DNA of 64,000 bases from Pseudomonas marginalis (GCF_008692035.1 NZ_VTFG01000002.1:2046001-2110000); one strand, 5' to 3'; shown: positions 17,161 through 26,260, counted from the first letter of the stretch. Made by a program: numbers and translations. Notes: generated from the letters alone by a model not told the origin.

Positions 17161-19098
17161 TTACAGGTCACTCAAGTGGGCCTGGGCCCACTCACGCACG
17201 TCGGCGTAGGGGTAGTCTTCCAGCGCTGCGAAACCGGGAATGCCCCGCGCCTTCAACTTGGTAAACAACGGCACGCTGATACCCCCCAGGAACCGTGTCA
17301 GCCGCTCAGCGCCCGGCAACTGTCCGGTGTGCTCATGATGCCTGTGGATAAAATCACCGCACAGCCCCATGAAGTTTTTATCCACAAGTGGCGGCAGGCT
17401 CGGCGGCGCCGGCAAATGCGCGACGTGACCGTGGCACACGGAGCAGTGCCCGCAGCGCTGCGGTGCATTTTCATCACCAAAGTAACGCGCCAGGCGCTGC
17501 CCCAGGCAATGTTCGGTGGCGAACAGATCGAGCATGGCGTGAATCCGCGCCACTTCCGTCACCTCGTGCTGCTTGAAGCCTGTGTATAACTCGGCGCTCA
17601 ACACCTGTGGATCAAACTCGGTATCCAGCAGGCTGTAGACCTCCGTCATCTGCTTGCTTTCCAACTCGATCAGGCCTTGTTCCTGGAAGTAATCCAAGGC
17701 CTTCACCACCCGACTGCGTTCGGCATTGTGTTGCTGGTAAAGCGCATCGAAATCCACGGTCGCCCAGGTTTTCGCACGCTTGCACACCTGGATGATCGCC
17801 GCGACAAACTGCTGGCGCTCGCCGGAAAAACGCGTAAGCAGAGCCTCGGGCTCGACCAGGTACTTGAAGCGGTATTCGGCATAAAACGCATAGCGCGGCG
17901 CGATCACGCCCTTGAGCTCCAATTGCACCAACAGTGTCTTCAGTGGCAGTTCGCGGATGTTGCTGTGGTCCGACAGCGACCTCAGCAGGAACTCCCACTG
18001 CCCTTCACTGCGCGCGGCCTGCAACTCTTCCAGCACCCGCCGAATACCGTCCTGCTCCGGCGTATCGCCATACACGAAGTTTTCCAGCACATTGAGGCTG
18101 TCGCGGTTGGCCAGCACCAGGCAGTCCGAGGGCTGCCCATCACGCCCCGCACGGCCGATTTCCTGGCTGTAGTTCTCGATGGATTTGGGCAGGTCAAAAT
18201 GCACCACATTGCGGATATCGCTCTTGTCGATGCCCATGCCAAACGCGATGGTAGCGACGATGCAATTGGAGCGCCCGCCCATGAAGCGCTGCTGGATGCC
18301 CTCACGCCTGTCGTGGGGCAAGCCGGCGTGATACGCCTCGGCCTGGATACCGTTGCGGTTCAGATGCTCGGCAATCTGCTCGGCGGTTTTCTGCAAGGTG
18401 ACGTAGACGATGCTGGGCTGGCTGGCCCGCTCGCTCATCCACTGCACCAGGCGACGACGCTTGTCCGCACCGGCGACCGGCTCCACCAACAGGTTGAGGT
18501 TGGGCCGGTAGAAGCCCGTGGTGACCACGTCGTCCGGCGCAATGGCGAACTTGGCCTGCATGTCGGCAATCACCTTGGGCGTGGCCGTAGCCGTCAGCAG
18601 CAGCGCTTGTGGGATCTTGAACTGGCGCTGGTAGTCCGGCAGCTTCAAATAATCCGGGCGGAAGTTGTGGCCCCACTCGGAAATACAGTGCGCCTCATCC
18701 ACCACCAGCAGCGAGATCTGCACACTTTGCAGGAAGTGGCGAAAACGCTCGTTCTTCAAGCGCTCCACGGAAATCATCAGGATTTTCAGCTCGCCCGACC
18801 GCGCGCGTGCCATCACGTCATTGGCGTCCTCGCGGCTTTGCGCCGAATCGATACTGCCCGCCGAAATACCGTGGCGTTGCAGGAAGCCCAACTGGTCCTG
18901 CATCAACGCCAACAACGGCGACACCACCAGCGTCAGGTGTGGCAGCAACACCGCCGACAGTTGGTAACACAGGGACTTGCCCGATCCCGTAGGAAAAATG
19001 GCCGCAGCCGAACGACCTGCCAGTACGGCGCTGACCGTTTCTTCCTGGCCCGGACGAAACTGTGGATAACCAAAGACCTGCTGGAGGGTGTCGTGCAT
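17161..19098 (-). CDS. RecQ-family ATP-dependent DNA helicase
   Basis: A 645-residue superfamily-2 helicase. Seen in order: FRPGQEE (motif 0), PTGSGKS (Walker A, near 36-42), VVDEAHCISEWGHNFRPDY (DEAH box near 134), TATATP, and QEIGRAGRDGQPSDC (motif VI). A zinc-type cluster C-x16-C-x2-C-x2-C (QRCGHCSVCHG) appears only near residue 560. In E. coli RecQ the zinc domain directly follows the helicase core at about 380-403, so this domain order differs. No standard HRDC domain is obvious. It unwinds DNA 3'-5' in repair or recombination. The symbol is left blank because many pseudomonads carry a second, canonical RecQ. Confidence 0.9.
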   Translation of the reverse strand: MHDTLQQVFGYPQFRPGQEETVSAVLAGRSAAAIFPTGSGKSLCYQLSAVLLPHLTLVVSPLLALMQDQLGFLQRHGISAGSIDSAQSREDANDVMARARSGELKILMISVERLKNERFRHFLQSVQISLLVVDEAHCISEWGHNFRPDYLKLPDYQRQFKIPQALLLTATATPKVIADMQAKFAIAPDDVVTTGFYRPNLNLLVEPVAGADKRRRLVQWMSERASQPSIVYVTLQKTAEQIAEHLNRNGIQAEAYHAGLPHDRREGIQQRFMGGRSNCIVATIAFGMGIDKSDIRNVVHFDLPKSIENYSQEIGRAGRDGQPSDCLVLANRDSLNVLENFVYGDTPEQDGIRRVLEELQAARSEGQWEFLLRSLSDHSNIRELPLKTLLVQLELKGVIAPRYAFYAEYRFKYLVEPEALLTRFSGERQQFVAAIIQVCKRAKTWATVDFDALYQQHNAERSRVVKALDYFQEQGLIELESKQMTEVYSLLDTEFDPQVLSAELYTGFKQHEVTEVARIHAMLDLFATEHCLGQRLARYFGDENAPQRCGHCSVCHGHVAHLPAPPSLPPLVDKNFMGLCGDFIHRHHEHTGQLPGAERLTRFLGGISVPLFTKLKARGIPGFAALEDYPYADVREWAQAHLSDL

Positions 19099-19268
19099 AG
19101 GCTGTCACTCCATTGACCGCTGAAGGTGGCTTAAAAACGTAGCCCAGCACGTTCAGCGAATCGAGAAAGGTCGCATGGAAAAAAGAGACAGGATGATACA
19201 CAGGGTGGGGGACGGCCTAGGGCCGAATCGGGAATAAACTGAGGAGGTTGCAGGAAAGACACAGATCC

Positions 19269-19362
19269 AAATGTGGGAGGGGGCTTGCCCCCGATGGCAA
19301 TGGATCAGTTACCAATAACTGACTGACCCACTGCTATCGGGAGCAAACCCCCTCCCACATTT
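19269..19362. repeat. REPIN (paired inverted REP)
   Basis: Two REP cores in opposite orientation, AATGTGGGAGGGGGCTTGCC at the left and its diverged complement GGGAGCAAACCCCCTCCCAC at the right, separated by a short spacer. It fills most of the 286-base gap between recQ and the YfaP/TPR gene; nothing else is visible there. Confidence 0.9.
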
Positions 19363-19384
19363 TCAGACCTGCGCTACAGCTGAA

Positions 19385-20560
19385 TCAGCGGTTCTGCACC
19401 CGCTCAATCGCCGTGTCATACACCGGGTTGGCCTTCTGCTCCTTGGCCAACTGGTAGTGACGCAATGCATCCGGGAACTGCCCCGCCGCTTCGTAGATCC
19501 GCGCAATGTTGTAATAGGCACCTGCACGCACGGTGGCAGCATTGGCACCAGTGGCGAGGGCGATAGCCTTGCGATTGGCCCAGATCGACTCGGCAGTGTT
19601 GCCGGCTTTCTGATACGCCAGGCCGAGGTTGCCGTAGGCCTTGCCGAAGCCATTGTCCAGCTCGATAGCCTGGCGGAACAGGTCGATGGCCTGGTCCAGC
19701 TTGCCGGCCTGGTAGGCCGCTTCACCCTGCAGGTTCAGACGCTTCGCATCTGTTTGTACGGAAGAACTGACGGTGACGGCGGTGACCGCCACGCTGTCAT
19801 CCAGCAGCGGTTTGACTTCGTTCAGCACATTCGCCGCATTCACGGTCACGCCACTGAAAGTGTTGATGTCCTGGAAGTCGCCGCTGCCGGTCATGCGGAA
19901 CACCGTCCACAGGTTGCCGCTGCGGTTCTTGGGCACGTAGTAGGTACGCACCAGCGATTGGCCCATGTACACGAACACCTTGGCTTCGCTGTCGGATAAC
20001 TGGCGCGAGCCTGGGTTGCCGCCATTGCTGTAGTCATGCACGGCATAAACGTAGCTTTCGCCGTAGTGTTTTTTCTGCAGGGTGATGGTTTCCGGGCCGT
20101 AGCTGTCGGTGTCATCCACATCCAACTCGGCATCGGTACCCTTCTGGTTCTCGAAGTAGATGTTATTGCCGGGGAAAATCATGTGGGAGTCGAGGTCACT
20201 CGGCGTCTTGCCCCACGTCAGCACCACACGCAGGCCATCGAGGTTTTCCATCACCGGGCTGATGGCGTAGGTCATGCCCGCGCAGGGGCACTTCACCACC
20301 AGGTTGGAGTAGCCAGGCTTCTTGATGATCAGCAGGTTGCTCCCATCATCGGCGGCCTCACTGGTCAGCGTCACTTGGCCCTGGGCGTTGGTGCGGCCCA
20401 CCACGTTCTGTGCGCCGTTACGTTGCAGCAGCACTTCGGCATCGGCGATTTTCTGGTCCTTGACCACCGCACTGAGCACTTCGATCGGCAACTGCCCGGC
20501 CTGGACCGAAAAAGCCACCGCACACAATGACATCGCCGAAGCAACACGAAGCAAACCCAT
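19385..20560 (-). CDS. secreted YfaP-domain (DUF2135) protein with TPR repeats
   Basis: A 391-residue protein with a signal peptide (MGLLRVASAMSLCAVAFSVQA). Residues 25-100 look like a carboxypeptidase-regulatory/Ig-like beta domain. Residues 105-230 carry the YfaP/DUF2135 pattern: LTWGKTPSDLDSHMIFPG, an acidic DVDDTDSYGPETITL, and YAVHDYSNGG. TPR helices fill 265-391 (AYQAGKLDQAIDLFRQAIEL, YGNLGLAYQKAGNTAESIWA). The acidic loops suggest calcium binding. The protein is probably periplasmic or extracellular; role unknown. It is a single gene, with a REPIN downstream. Confidence 0.8.
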   Translation of the reverse strand: MGLLRVASAMSLCAVAFSVQAGQLPIEVLSAVVKDQKIADAEVLLQRNGAQNVVGRTNAQGQVTLTSEAADDGSNLLIIKKPGYSNLVVKCPCAGMTYAISPVMENLDGLRVVLTWGKTPSDLDSHMIFPGNNIYFENQKGTDAELDVDDTDSYGPETITLQKKHYGESYVYAVHDYSNGGNPGSRQLSDSEAKVFVYMGQSLVRTYYVPKNRSGNLWTVFRMTGSGDFQDINTFSGVTVNAANVLNEVKPLLDDSVAVTAVTVSSSVQTDAKRLNLQGEAAYQAGKLDQAIDLFRQAIELDNGFGKAYGNLGLAYQKAGNTAESIWANRKAIALATGANAATVRAGAYYNIARIYEAAGQFPDALRHYQLAKEQKANPVYDTAIERVQNR

Positions 20561-20736
20561 GCCTAACTCCCTTTAAGTCGCGGGCGGAAATCGCCCTGCA
20601 AGATTTTGCGGTGAAACATACGCTGAATTCCGGGTGTCGGCGGACTTTTTATACAAAATGTGACGTGGTTTTTATCCCGCCTGCCCATTGAAGCATTGCG
20701 CTACAATCAAACCTTGCTACCCAGGAGTACGCTGCG

Positions 20737-20907
20737 ATGAGCGAACTGACGTTTGAGCAAAAACAGGATCATTACCACAAGATCCGCCGTTCCAATTACC
20801 TGGCCAGCCTGCGCCTGGAAGGGTTCGACACCCAGCCGACCGACGTCGACAAACCCCTGCCGACCCGCGAAGCCGTCCTTGCCAAGTACCGCAACACCCC
20901 ACGCTGA
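20737..20907 (+). CDS. YhfG/FicA-type antitoxin
   Basis: A 56-residue ORF starting MSELTFEQKQDHYHKIRR, with AGGAG upstream at good spacing. It contains SLRLEG, which fits the (S/T)xxxE(G/N) inhibitory motif of class I Fic antitoxins (VbhA/YhfG); the Glu arginine-pairs in the Fic ATP site and blocks AMP transfer. The stop TGA shares its A with the fic start (TGATG), so antitoxin and toxin are coupled. The length and N-terminal position match E. coli yhfG-fic. Confidence 0.9.
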   Translation: MSELTFEQKQDHYHKIRRSNYLASLRLEGFDTQPTDVDKPLPTREAVLAKYRNTPR

Positions 20908-21506
20908 TGCTCGACAAATACGGGGTGGGCCAGGATCCGTACTGCTATCCCGGTAGCAGCGTCCTGCGCAACCGCCTCGATTTGCTCGACGAAGCCCGTC
21001 TGCACCAGGCCGAGCGGGAATTATCCGAAATCGCCGTAGGCAGCCTCCCGCTCTTCCCCCCGCCCTACGACCTCGACCGCCTGCAACACATCCACCGCAC
21101 GCTGTTTGGTGACATCTACGAGTGGGCCGGTGAGTTGCGCAGCGTGAACATCCAGAAAGGCGACACCCTGTTCTGCACCCCGGAGCGCATCCCCCCGGAA
21201 GCCGCGAAGATCATCCGGCAGATGGAAGAAGCAAACTGGTTTGTCGGTGCCAGCCAAACCGAGTTGATAAGCAGGATTGCCGAAGCCTATGGCGACCTCA
21301 ACGTCATCCACCCCTTCCGCGAGGGCAATGGCCGGGCGCAGCGGATTTTGTTCGAACAGATCATCGTCAACGCGGGGTTTTCAGTGAACTGGTGGCTGGT
21401 GAAACACGCGGCATGGATACCGGCGAATATCGATGCGGTGGCGTGTGATTATCGGGGGTTGGTGGCGATTTTTGAGCGGTGTGTCAGCAGGCCTGCAGGG
21501 CAGTGA
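20907..21506 (+). CDS. fic: Fic-domain AMP transferase (toxin)
   Basis: A 199-residue Fic protein. The catalytic motif HPFREGNGRAQR matches HxFx(D/E)GNGRxxR fully, so the His and the Mg/ATP-binding residues are intact. The flap region (EWAGELRSVNIQKGDTLFCTP) is also typical. Known relatives AMPylate DNA gyrase and topoisomerase IV, or other targets, when not held by the antitoxin. It is translationally coupled to the YhfG gene. Downstream are dispersed repeats, in keeping with a small accessory island. Confidence 0.93.
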   Translation: MLDKYGVGQDPYCYPGSSVLRNRLDLLDEARLHQAERELSEIAVGSLPLFPPPYDLDRLQHIHRTLFGDIYEWAGELRSVNIQKGDTLFCTPERIPPEAAKIIRQMEEANWFVGASQTELISRIAEAYGDLNVIHPFREGNGRAQRILFEQIIVNAGFSVNWWLVKHAAWIPANIDAVACDYRGLVAIFERCVSRPAGQ

Positions 21507-21690
21507 TCGTTCCTCACGCTCTGCGTGGAAATGATCTTGATCAACGGCGAGGCGATGGACCAGAAAAAACACGGCGTCCTTGAGTTTTTCGCGAGCAATC
21601 TCGCTCCTACAAGCACTGCCAAGCCACAAATGCCGGAAACCGTTGTAGGAAACCTCCAAACACCGCGACATCCCCTTCCCAAACTGCTCC
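21505..21690. repeat. dispersed intergenic repeat with nested palindromes
   Basis: Right after fic comes GATCGTTCCTCACGCTCTGC, an inverted-repeat motif common between Pseudomonas genes. A palindrome GCGAGCAATCTCGC follows at 21591-21604. The minus strand is open here and reads VGARLLAKNSRTP, a phrase I recall from many spurious small hypothetical proteins in Pseudomonas, so this looks like a repeat copy and not a gene. It is part of a 412-base gap before the next gene; the remainder (21690-21918) shows no feature. Confidence 0.5.
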
Positions 21691-21918
21691 AAACACCCGC
21701 TTGCCCCTCTACAGAAGTTACCCGTAGCTGAATGAAAATAGCGCGGTCTCAACTTTCTCGGCAGAAACCTGTGAACATCGAAAGGGCTCAACACATCGGC
21801 CACTATGGCGTCATCTTCACAGTGAATCGCTTCACTGTTGTGCCTGACAATCGGCATGCTTTGGCCAATCTATGCCTGCTTGAAGCAAAAACGGTGGCGC
21901 GGTCAACACTCTCAATGC

Positions 21919-22575
21919 ATGTCTACTCGGACGAGTCTTAGTGACATGGCCCTTTATCTTCAATCCGCTTCCTTTCTCATTATCTATTTGGTGCTGCACT
22001 ACCAAATCACAGACCCAATGCTCAGAAAGCACTTCGCAGTCACATTTCTTACAACAGGCCTTATTTTGACGGTCCTACTACCCTATGTAGCGGTGATCCT
22101 CAGAATGCCCCTCCTACCTGTCTTTGTATTCTTGATAGGCTTGGCGCTCTTCATCACTCGAAACAAATACCGCCTCCAACGCAACCAGCCCCTTCATCCA
22201 CTCCTGCGTGCCCCCACCATGAACCTCGCCCCCAACTTCCCCGAAGACCCCGTGATGCAGCAACTCCTGCAACTGCTGCACGAAGAAATCGGCCTGCCGA
22301 AACACAAGACCATCCGCCTGCAAACTTCACTCAATTTCGACCTGGGCTGTGACGGCAGTGAAGCCAAGCAACTCATGGAAGCGCTGGAGCAGGAGTTCGC
22401 CCTCGACCTCGGCGACTACGACACTTATCGTTACTTCAACCCACCGGTCTTTGACGTGTTCCTCAAGCGTCGGGGCAAGGGGCATGGCGACAAGGTGCCG
22501 CTGACCATCGGCATGCTCTACCTGGCCATCAAGACCCACAGCTGGGACACCCAGACACTGGAAAACCTGAGCTGA
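21919..22575 (+). CDS. membrane protein with C-terminal DUF1493 domain
   Basis: With ATG at 21919 the product has about 218 residues. The first 100 contain three hydrophobic segments (LYLQSASFLIIYLVLHY, FAVTFLTTGLILTVLLPYV, LLPVFVFLIGLALFI). From about MNLAPNFPEDP a DUF1493 domain follows (NFDLGCDGSEAKQLMEALEQ, DYDTYRYFNPP), an acyl-carrier-like fold of unknown role. DNA of the membrane part is clearly AT-richer than the domain part. Starts are poorly supported: ATG at 21946 or even 22219 (DUF1493 alone) remain possible, as none has a good ribosome-binding site. Confidence 0.65.
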   Translation: MSTRTSLSDMALYLQSASFLIIYLVLHYQITDPMLRKHFAVTFLTTGLILTVLLPYVAVILRMPLLPVFVFLIGLALFITRNKYRLQRNQPLHPLLRAPTMNLAPNFPEDPVMQQLLQLLHEEIGLPKHKTIRLQTSLNFDLGCDGSEAKQLMEALEQEFALDLGDYDTYRYFNPPVFDVFLKRRGKGHGDKVPLTIGMLYLAIKTHSWDTQTLENLS

Positions 22576-22658
22576 ACGAAGATCAGCTCCAGGCACACCG
22601 CAACTCAAAGGTGGAGGGGCAATGATTCTGCCTATCGTCGACTAACCCTTCGCGCACA

Positions 22659-22687
22659 AAAAAGCCGCCCACTAGGGGCGGCTTTTT
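22659..22687. terminator. bidirectional rho-independent terminator
   Basis: Twelve-base-pair stem AAAAAGCCGCCC/GGGCGGCTTTTT with a five-base loop between the convergent DUF1493 and pckA genes. T-runs exist on both strands, so it can serve both. Confidence 0.9.
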
Positions 22688-22702
22688 AACAGCGACCGAG
22701 TC

Positions 22703-24244
22703 TTACAACTTCGGACCCGCAGCCTTGATCGCATCACTCACTTCAAACTTCTTGAAGTTCTCGATGAACAGACCAGCCAGCGCCTTCGCTGCTTCATCGT
22801 AAGCCGCCTTGTCTGCCCAGGTGTTACGTGGGTTCAACAGGCCGGTCTCAACGCCCGGTACGGCCAATGGCACATCGAGGTTGATGGTGTCGAGGTGTTC
22901 GGTTTCAGCACCGATCAGAGCGCCGCTCTGGATCGCTGCGATCACGCCGCGCGTGGTCGGGATGTTGAAGCGCTTGCCAACGCCGTAGCCGCCGCCGGTC
23001 CAGCCGGTGTTGACCAGGTAGACCTTGGAGCCGAAGCCGCGGATGCGCTTGATCAGCAGCTCTGCGTATTCGCCGGCCGGGCGTGGGAAGAACGGCGCGC
23101 CAAAGCAGGTGGAGAAGGTCGACTTGATGCCGCTGCCCGAACCCATTTCGGTCGAGCCCACCAGCGCGGTGTAGCCGGACAGGAAGTGGTAGGCCGCTTG
23201 TTCTTCGCTGAGGATGGACACGGGCGGCAGTACGCCGGTCAGGTCGCAGGTCAGGAAGATCACCGCGTTTGGCTCGCCGCCCAGGTTCTTCTCGGAACGC
23301 TTGGCAACGTGCTCCAGCGGGTAGGCGGCGCGGCTGTTCTGGGTCAGGCTGACATCGGCATAGTCGGCGTGCTTGGCCTCGTCGATCACGACGTTTTCCA
23401 GCACGGCGCCGTGCTTGATGGCTTTCCAGATAACCGGCTCGTTCTTCTCGGACAGGTCGATGCACTTGGCATAGCAACCGCCTTCGATGTTGAACACCAC
23501 GCCTTCGCCCCAGCCGTGTTCGTCGTCACCGATCAGGTAGCGGCTTTCGTCGGCGGACAGGGTGGTCTTGCCGGTACCCGACAGACCGAAGAACAGGGTC
23601 ACGTCGCCTGCTTCGCCAATGTTGGCGGCGCAGTGCATCGGCAGTACGTCGGAAGCCGGCAGCAGGTAGTTCTGCACCGAGAACATGGCTTTCTTCATTT
23701 CACCGGCGTAGCGCATGCCGGCGATCAGCACTTTTTTCTGGGCGAAGTTGAGGATCACACAACCATCGGAGTTGGTGCCGTCACGCTCTGGCACGCACTC
23801 GAAGTTGGCCACGTTGAGCACTTGCCACTCGTCACGACCGGCCGGGTTGTACTGGGCCGGGTTGATGAACAGGCAACGACCGAACAGGTTCTGCCAGGCA
23901 GTCTGGGTGGTCATTTTCACGGCCAGGTAGTGGTCTTCGGCAGCCCCTACGTGAACGTGGGAAACGAAATGCTCTTGCGCGTTGTTGAACGCCTCGACGC
24001 GGGCCCACAGGGCATCGAACTTGTCGGCCGGGAACTTGCGGTTGATCGGGCCCCAGGCGATGGAATCCTGGGTGGAAGGCTCTTCAACGATGAAACGGTC
24101 GACTGGCGAACGGCCGGTACGGTGACCGGTTTCCACGACCAGCGCGCCGGTATCGGCAAGCACGCCTTCACCGCGCTGCAGGGCTTCTTTGACCAGATCG
24201 TCAACACTCAGATCGGTGTATACGGCGTTATTGGCTTGCGTCAT
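22703..24244 (-). CDS. pckA: phosphoenolpyruvate carboxykinase (ATP)
   Basis: Gluconeogenic enzyme: oxaloacetate plus ATP gives phosphoenolpyruvate, CO2 and ADP. At 513 residues it has the expected length. The kinase-1a P-loop is GLSGTGKTTLSAD near 218-230, with the substrate and metal regions GHRTGRSPVDRF and FNIEGGCYAKCI. Key for a pseudomonad growing on organic acids. A bidirectional terminator follows it. The 180 bases upstream lack an obvious sigma-70 promoter. Confidence 0.97.
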   Translation of the reverse strand: MTQANNAVYTDLSVDDLVKEALQRGEGVLADTGALVVETGHRTGRSPVDRFIVEEPSTQDSIAWGPINRKFPADKFDALWARVEAFNNAQEHFVSHVHVGAAEDHYLAVKMTTQTAWQNLFGRCLFINPAQYNPAGRDEWQVLNVANFECVPERDGTNSDGCVILNFAQKKVLIAGMRYAGEMKKAMFSVQNYLLPASDVLPMHCAANIGEAGDVTLFFGLSGTGKTTLSADESRYLIGDDEHGWGEGVVFNIEGGCYAKCIDLSEKNEPVIWKAIKHGAVLENVVIDEAKHADYADVSLTQNSRAAYPLEHVAKRSEKNLGGEPNAVIFLTCDLTGVLPPVSILSEEQAAYHFLSGYTALVGSTEMGSGSGIKSTFSTCFGAPFFPRPAGEYAELLIKRIRGFGSKVYLVNTGWTGGGYGVGKRFNIPTTRGVIAAIQSGALIGAETEHLDTINLDVPLAVPGVETGLLNPRNTWADKAAYDEAAKALAGLFIENFKKFEVSDAIKAAGPKL

Positions 24245-24423
24245 GAGGTTCCCCGTCGGCCTGTGGCCGAGTGCTCCAAACGTTTTGTAGTAGAAAGTTG
24301 CGCACTACTACCGCGAAAAAAGTGGGCCGGATTATGCCAGAAAAGCCCAAAAAGAGTAGGGCCCTCCCGTCAGAACGCCTCTAATCCGGCATTTGACAGG
24401 TGATTTACCTGTGCTTAAACGTT

Positions 24424-25326
24424 TTAGTGGCGGGTGTCGGAAGGCGTGTCGATGCCTGCGCCCGCGAACAATTGCGCTACATCGGCAGCGTCGAACAGGT
24501 AGCGCTCGTTGCAGAACTGGCAGTCGATCTCGATATTGCCACCGTGTTCCACCACCAGGTTCTGCGCATCTTCCAGGCCCAGGCTGACCAGGGCGTTGCC
24601 CGAACGCTCGCGGGAGCAGCTGCAGTGGAAGTGCAGCGTCTGCGCGTCGAACAGGCGCACGGGGTCTTCGTGGTACAGGCGGTGCAGGATGGTTTCGTTG
24701 TCCAGACCCAGCAGTTCTTCGGCTTTCAGGGTATCGGCCAAGGCAATGCAGTGCCGCCAGCTTTCAGCGCGATCTTCGTCGTCCTTGATACGGTCGGCCG
24801 GCAGTTGTTGCAGCAACATGCCACGGGCGCGCTTGCCGTCGGCGTTAAGCCAGAACTTGGTGCCCACTTGCTGGGACATCACGAAATAGTTGGTGAAGCA
24901 TTCCGACAGCGTCTTGCCGTCGAGGTCGACGATGCCCTGGTAACGCTGGCCTGAGGTCGGGTCGACGGTGAGCGCCAGGACGCCGTTGGGCATCAGCTCG
25001 GCGAGGCTGGCGTCCGGGGCAATCTGGTCGGCTTCATAACGGGCCAGGCCTCGGATTTCGCGCTCGCTGGAGCACTCGATCATCAACAGCGGAATCGGCC
25101 CTTCGGAACGGGCTTGCAGGATCAGCAAACCGTCGAACTTCATGGTACCCACCAGCAACGCAGCAGCGGCCATCAGCTCACCGAGCAGTTGTGCGACCGG
25201 CTCCGGATAGGGGTGCTTGGCGAGGACTTCGGCGTAGCTGCGCTCCAACGAAACCATTTCGCCGCGGGCGTCGCTCTCGTCGAAGATGAAGCGTTGGGTG
25301 AAGTCGGTATCCGGTAGATCAGTCAT
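24424..25326 (-). CDS. hslO: Hsp33 redox-regulated chaperone
   Basis: Holdase chaperone activated by oxidative stress. The 300-residue protein has the zinc-binding cysteines CSCS near 232 and CQFC near 264-267, the CxC/CxxC pair that forms disulfides on oxidation. The N-terminal domain contains RGLARYEAD and GVLALTVDP. ATG at 25326 gives the family N-terminus; an open frame reaches back to 25476 but overlaps the divergent PAP2 gene. In the same direction as pckA downstream. Confidence 0.95.
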   Translation of the reverse strand: MTDLPDTDFTQRFIFDESDARGEMVSLERSYAEVLAKHPYPEPVAQLLGELMAAAALLVGTMKFDGLLILQARSEGPIPLLMIECSSEREIRGLARYEADQIAPDASLAELMPNGVLALTVDPTSGQRYQGIVDLDGKTLSECFTNYFVMSQQVGTKFWLNADGKRARGMLLQQLPADRIKDDEDRAESWRHCIALADTLKAEELLGLDNETILHRLYHEDPVRLFDAQTLHFHCSCSRERSGNALVSLGLEDAQNLVVEHGGNIEIDCQFCNERYLFDAADVAQLFAGAGIDTPSDTRH

Positions 25327-25452
25327 AGGTCTGGGTATCTGAATTGATGACAAATTGGTTACAAGGTTTATAAAATTAAACGCTTTAGCACCATCTTGGT
25401 GCGGCTTTCTCCTGGAAACAGAGAGCTTATTTAGAGCGAAGAGGGACAGTTT

Positions 25453-26256
25453 ATGAACAATCCGGGTTTGTTCCAAGCCAAGTGGAACCTCCGGCGATGG
25501 GCTCTGTGCAATCTACTCGCTATCGGGCTGCTGTGTTTTTGGCTATGGCCCACGGGGCAGATGCTCTGTGTGATTTTCGACGAGTGGCTGTTTCACCTTC
25601 TCAACGACCCGCTGGCGAGCAACGCGACATGGCTGCACGTGTGGGCCGTGGCCAGTCTGCGGCCGTTTGATGCGGTGGTCGGGGTGATCCTGCTGATGCT
25701 GCTGATTCGCGGCGACTGGGTGTTCAAAGCCGCGCAGGTACGCCAGGCCCTGTTAGGTTTTGTCGGTATTTTGTTGCTCTTGCTGTTTATCCGCATGCTG
25801 TTTTCCAAACTCGCGGCGCAGATGGGCTGGCAACACAGCAGCCCGTCGATGGTCATCGCCGGGGCGATCCAGATGAGCGACTATTTCCCGGGGCTGGAGA
25901 AGACCTGGGAGCTGAAGGACCGCTCAAGCCAAAGCTTTCCGGGGGATCACGCCTCGGTGTTGCTGATCTGGGCAATGTTCATGAGCGTGTTCGCCAAGCG
26001 CATCGGCCAGGTGCTGGTGATCTGGGGCCTGGCGCTGTTGTTCATGATGCCGCGGCTGGTAGCGGGCGCGCATTGGGGGCAGGACGATTACATCGGCGGG
26101 GTGCTGCTGGCACTGTTGGCGTTGGGCTGGGGTTGTTACACGCCGTTTGCAGCGAAGGTGTCGGCCGCGTTGTTACACGTGACGACGCCGATCTTCAGGT
26201 TACTTGGCAAGCTGCCAGTGATCAGTGGATTGAGCGTCGTGCGCACCTCCCCTTAA
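25453..26256 (+). CDS. PAP2-family phosphatase, LpxT-like membrane protein
   Basis: A 267-residue inner-membrane protein with several hydrophobic segments. The PAP2 signature is split as usual: KDRSSQSFPGDHAS (P-S/G-x-H block) and RLVAGAHWGQDDYIGG (SR-x5-H-x3-D type). The overall layout resembles lipid-A phosphotransferase/undecaprenyl-pyrophosphatase relatives such as LpxT. It likely acts on lipid phosphates at the periplasmic face. Divergent from hslO. Confidence 0.8.
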   Translation: MNNPGLFQAKWNLRRWALCNLLAIGLLCFWLWPTGQMLCVIFDEWLFHLLNDPLASNATWLHVWAVASLRPFDAVVGVILLMLLIRGDWVFKAAQVRQALLGFVGILLLLLFIRMLFSKLAAQMGWQHSSPSMVIAGAIQMSDYFPGLEKTWELKDRSSQSFPGDHASVLLIWAMFMSVFAKRIGQVLVIWGLALLFMMPRLVAGAHWGQDDYIGGVLLALLALGWGCYTPFAAKVSAALLHVTTPIFRLLGKLPVISGLSVVRTSP

Positions 26257-26260
26257 CGCT

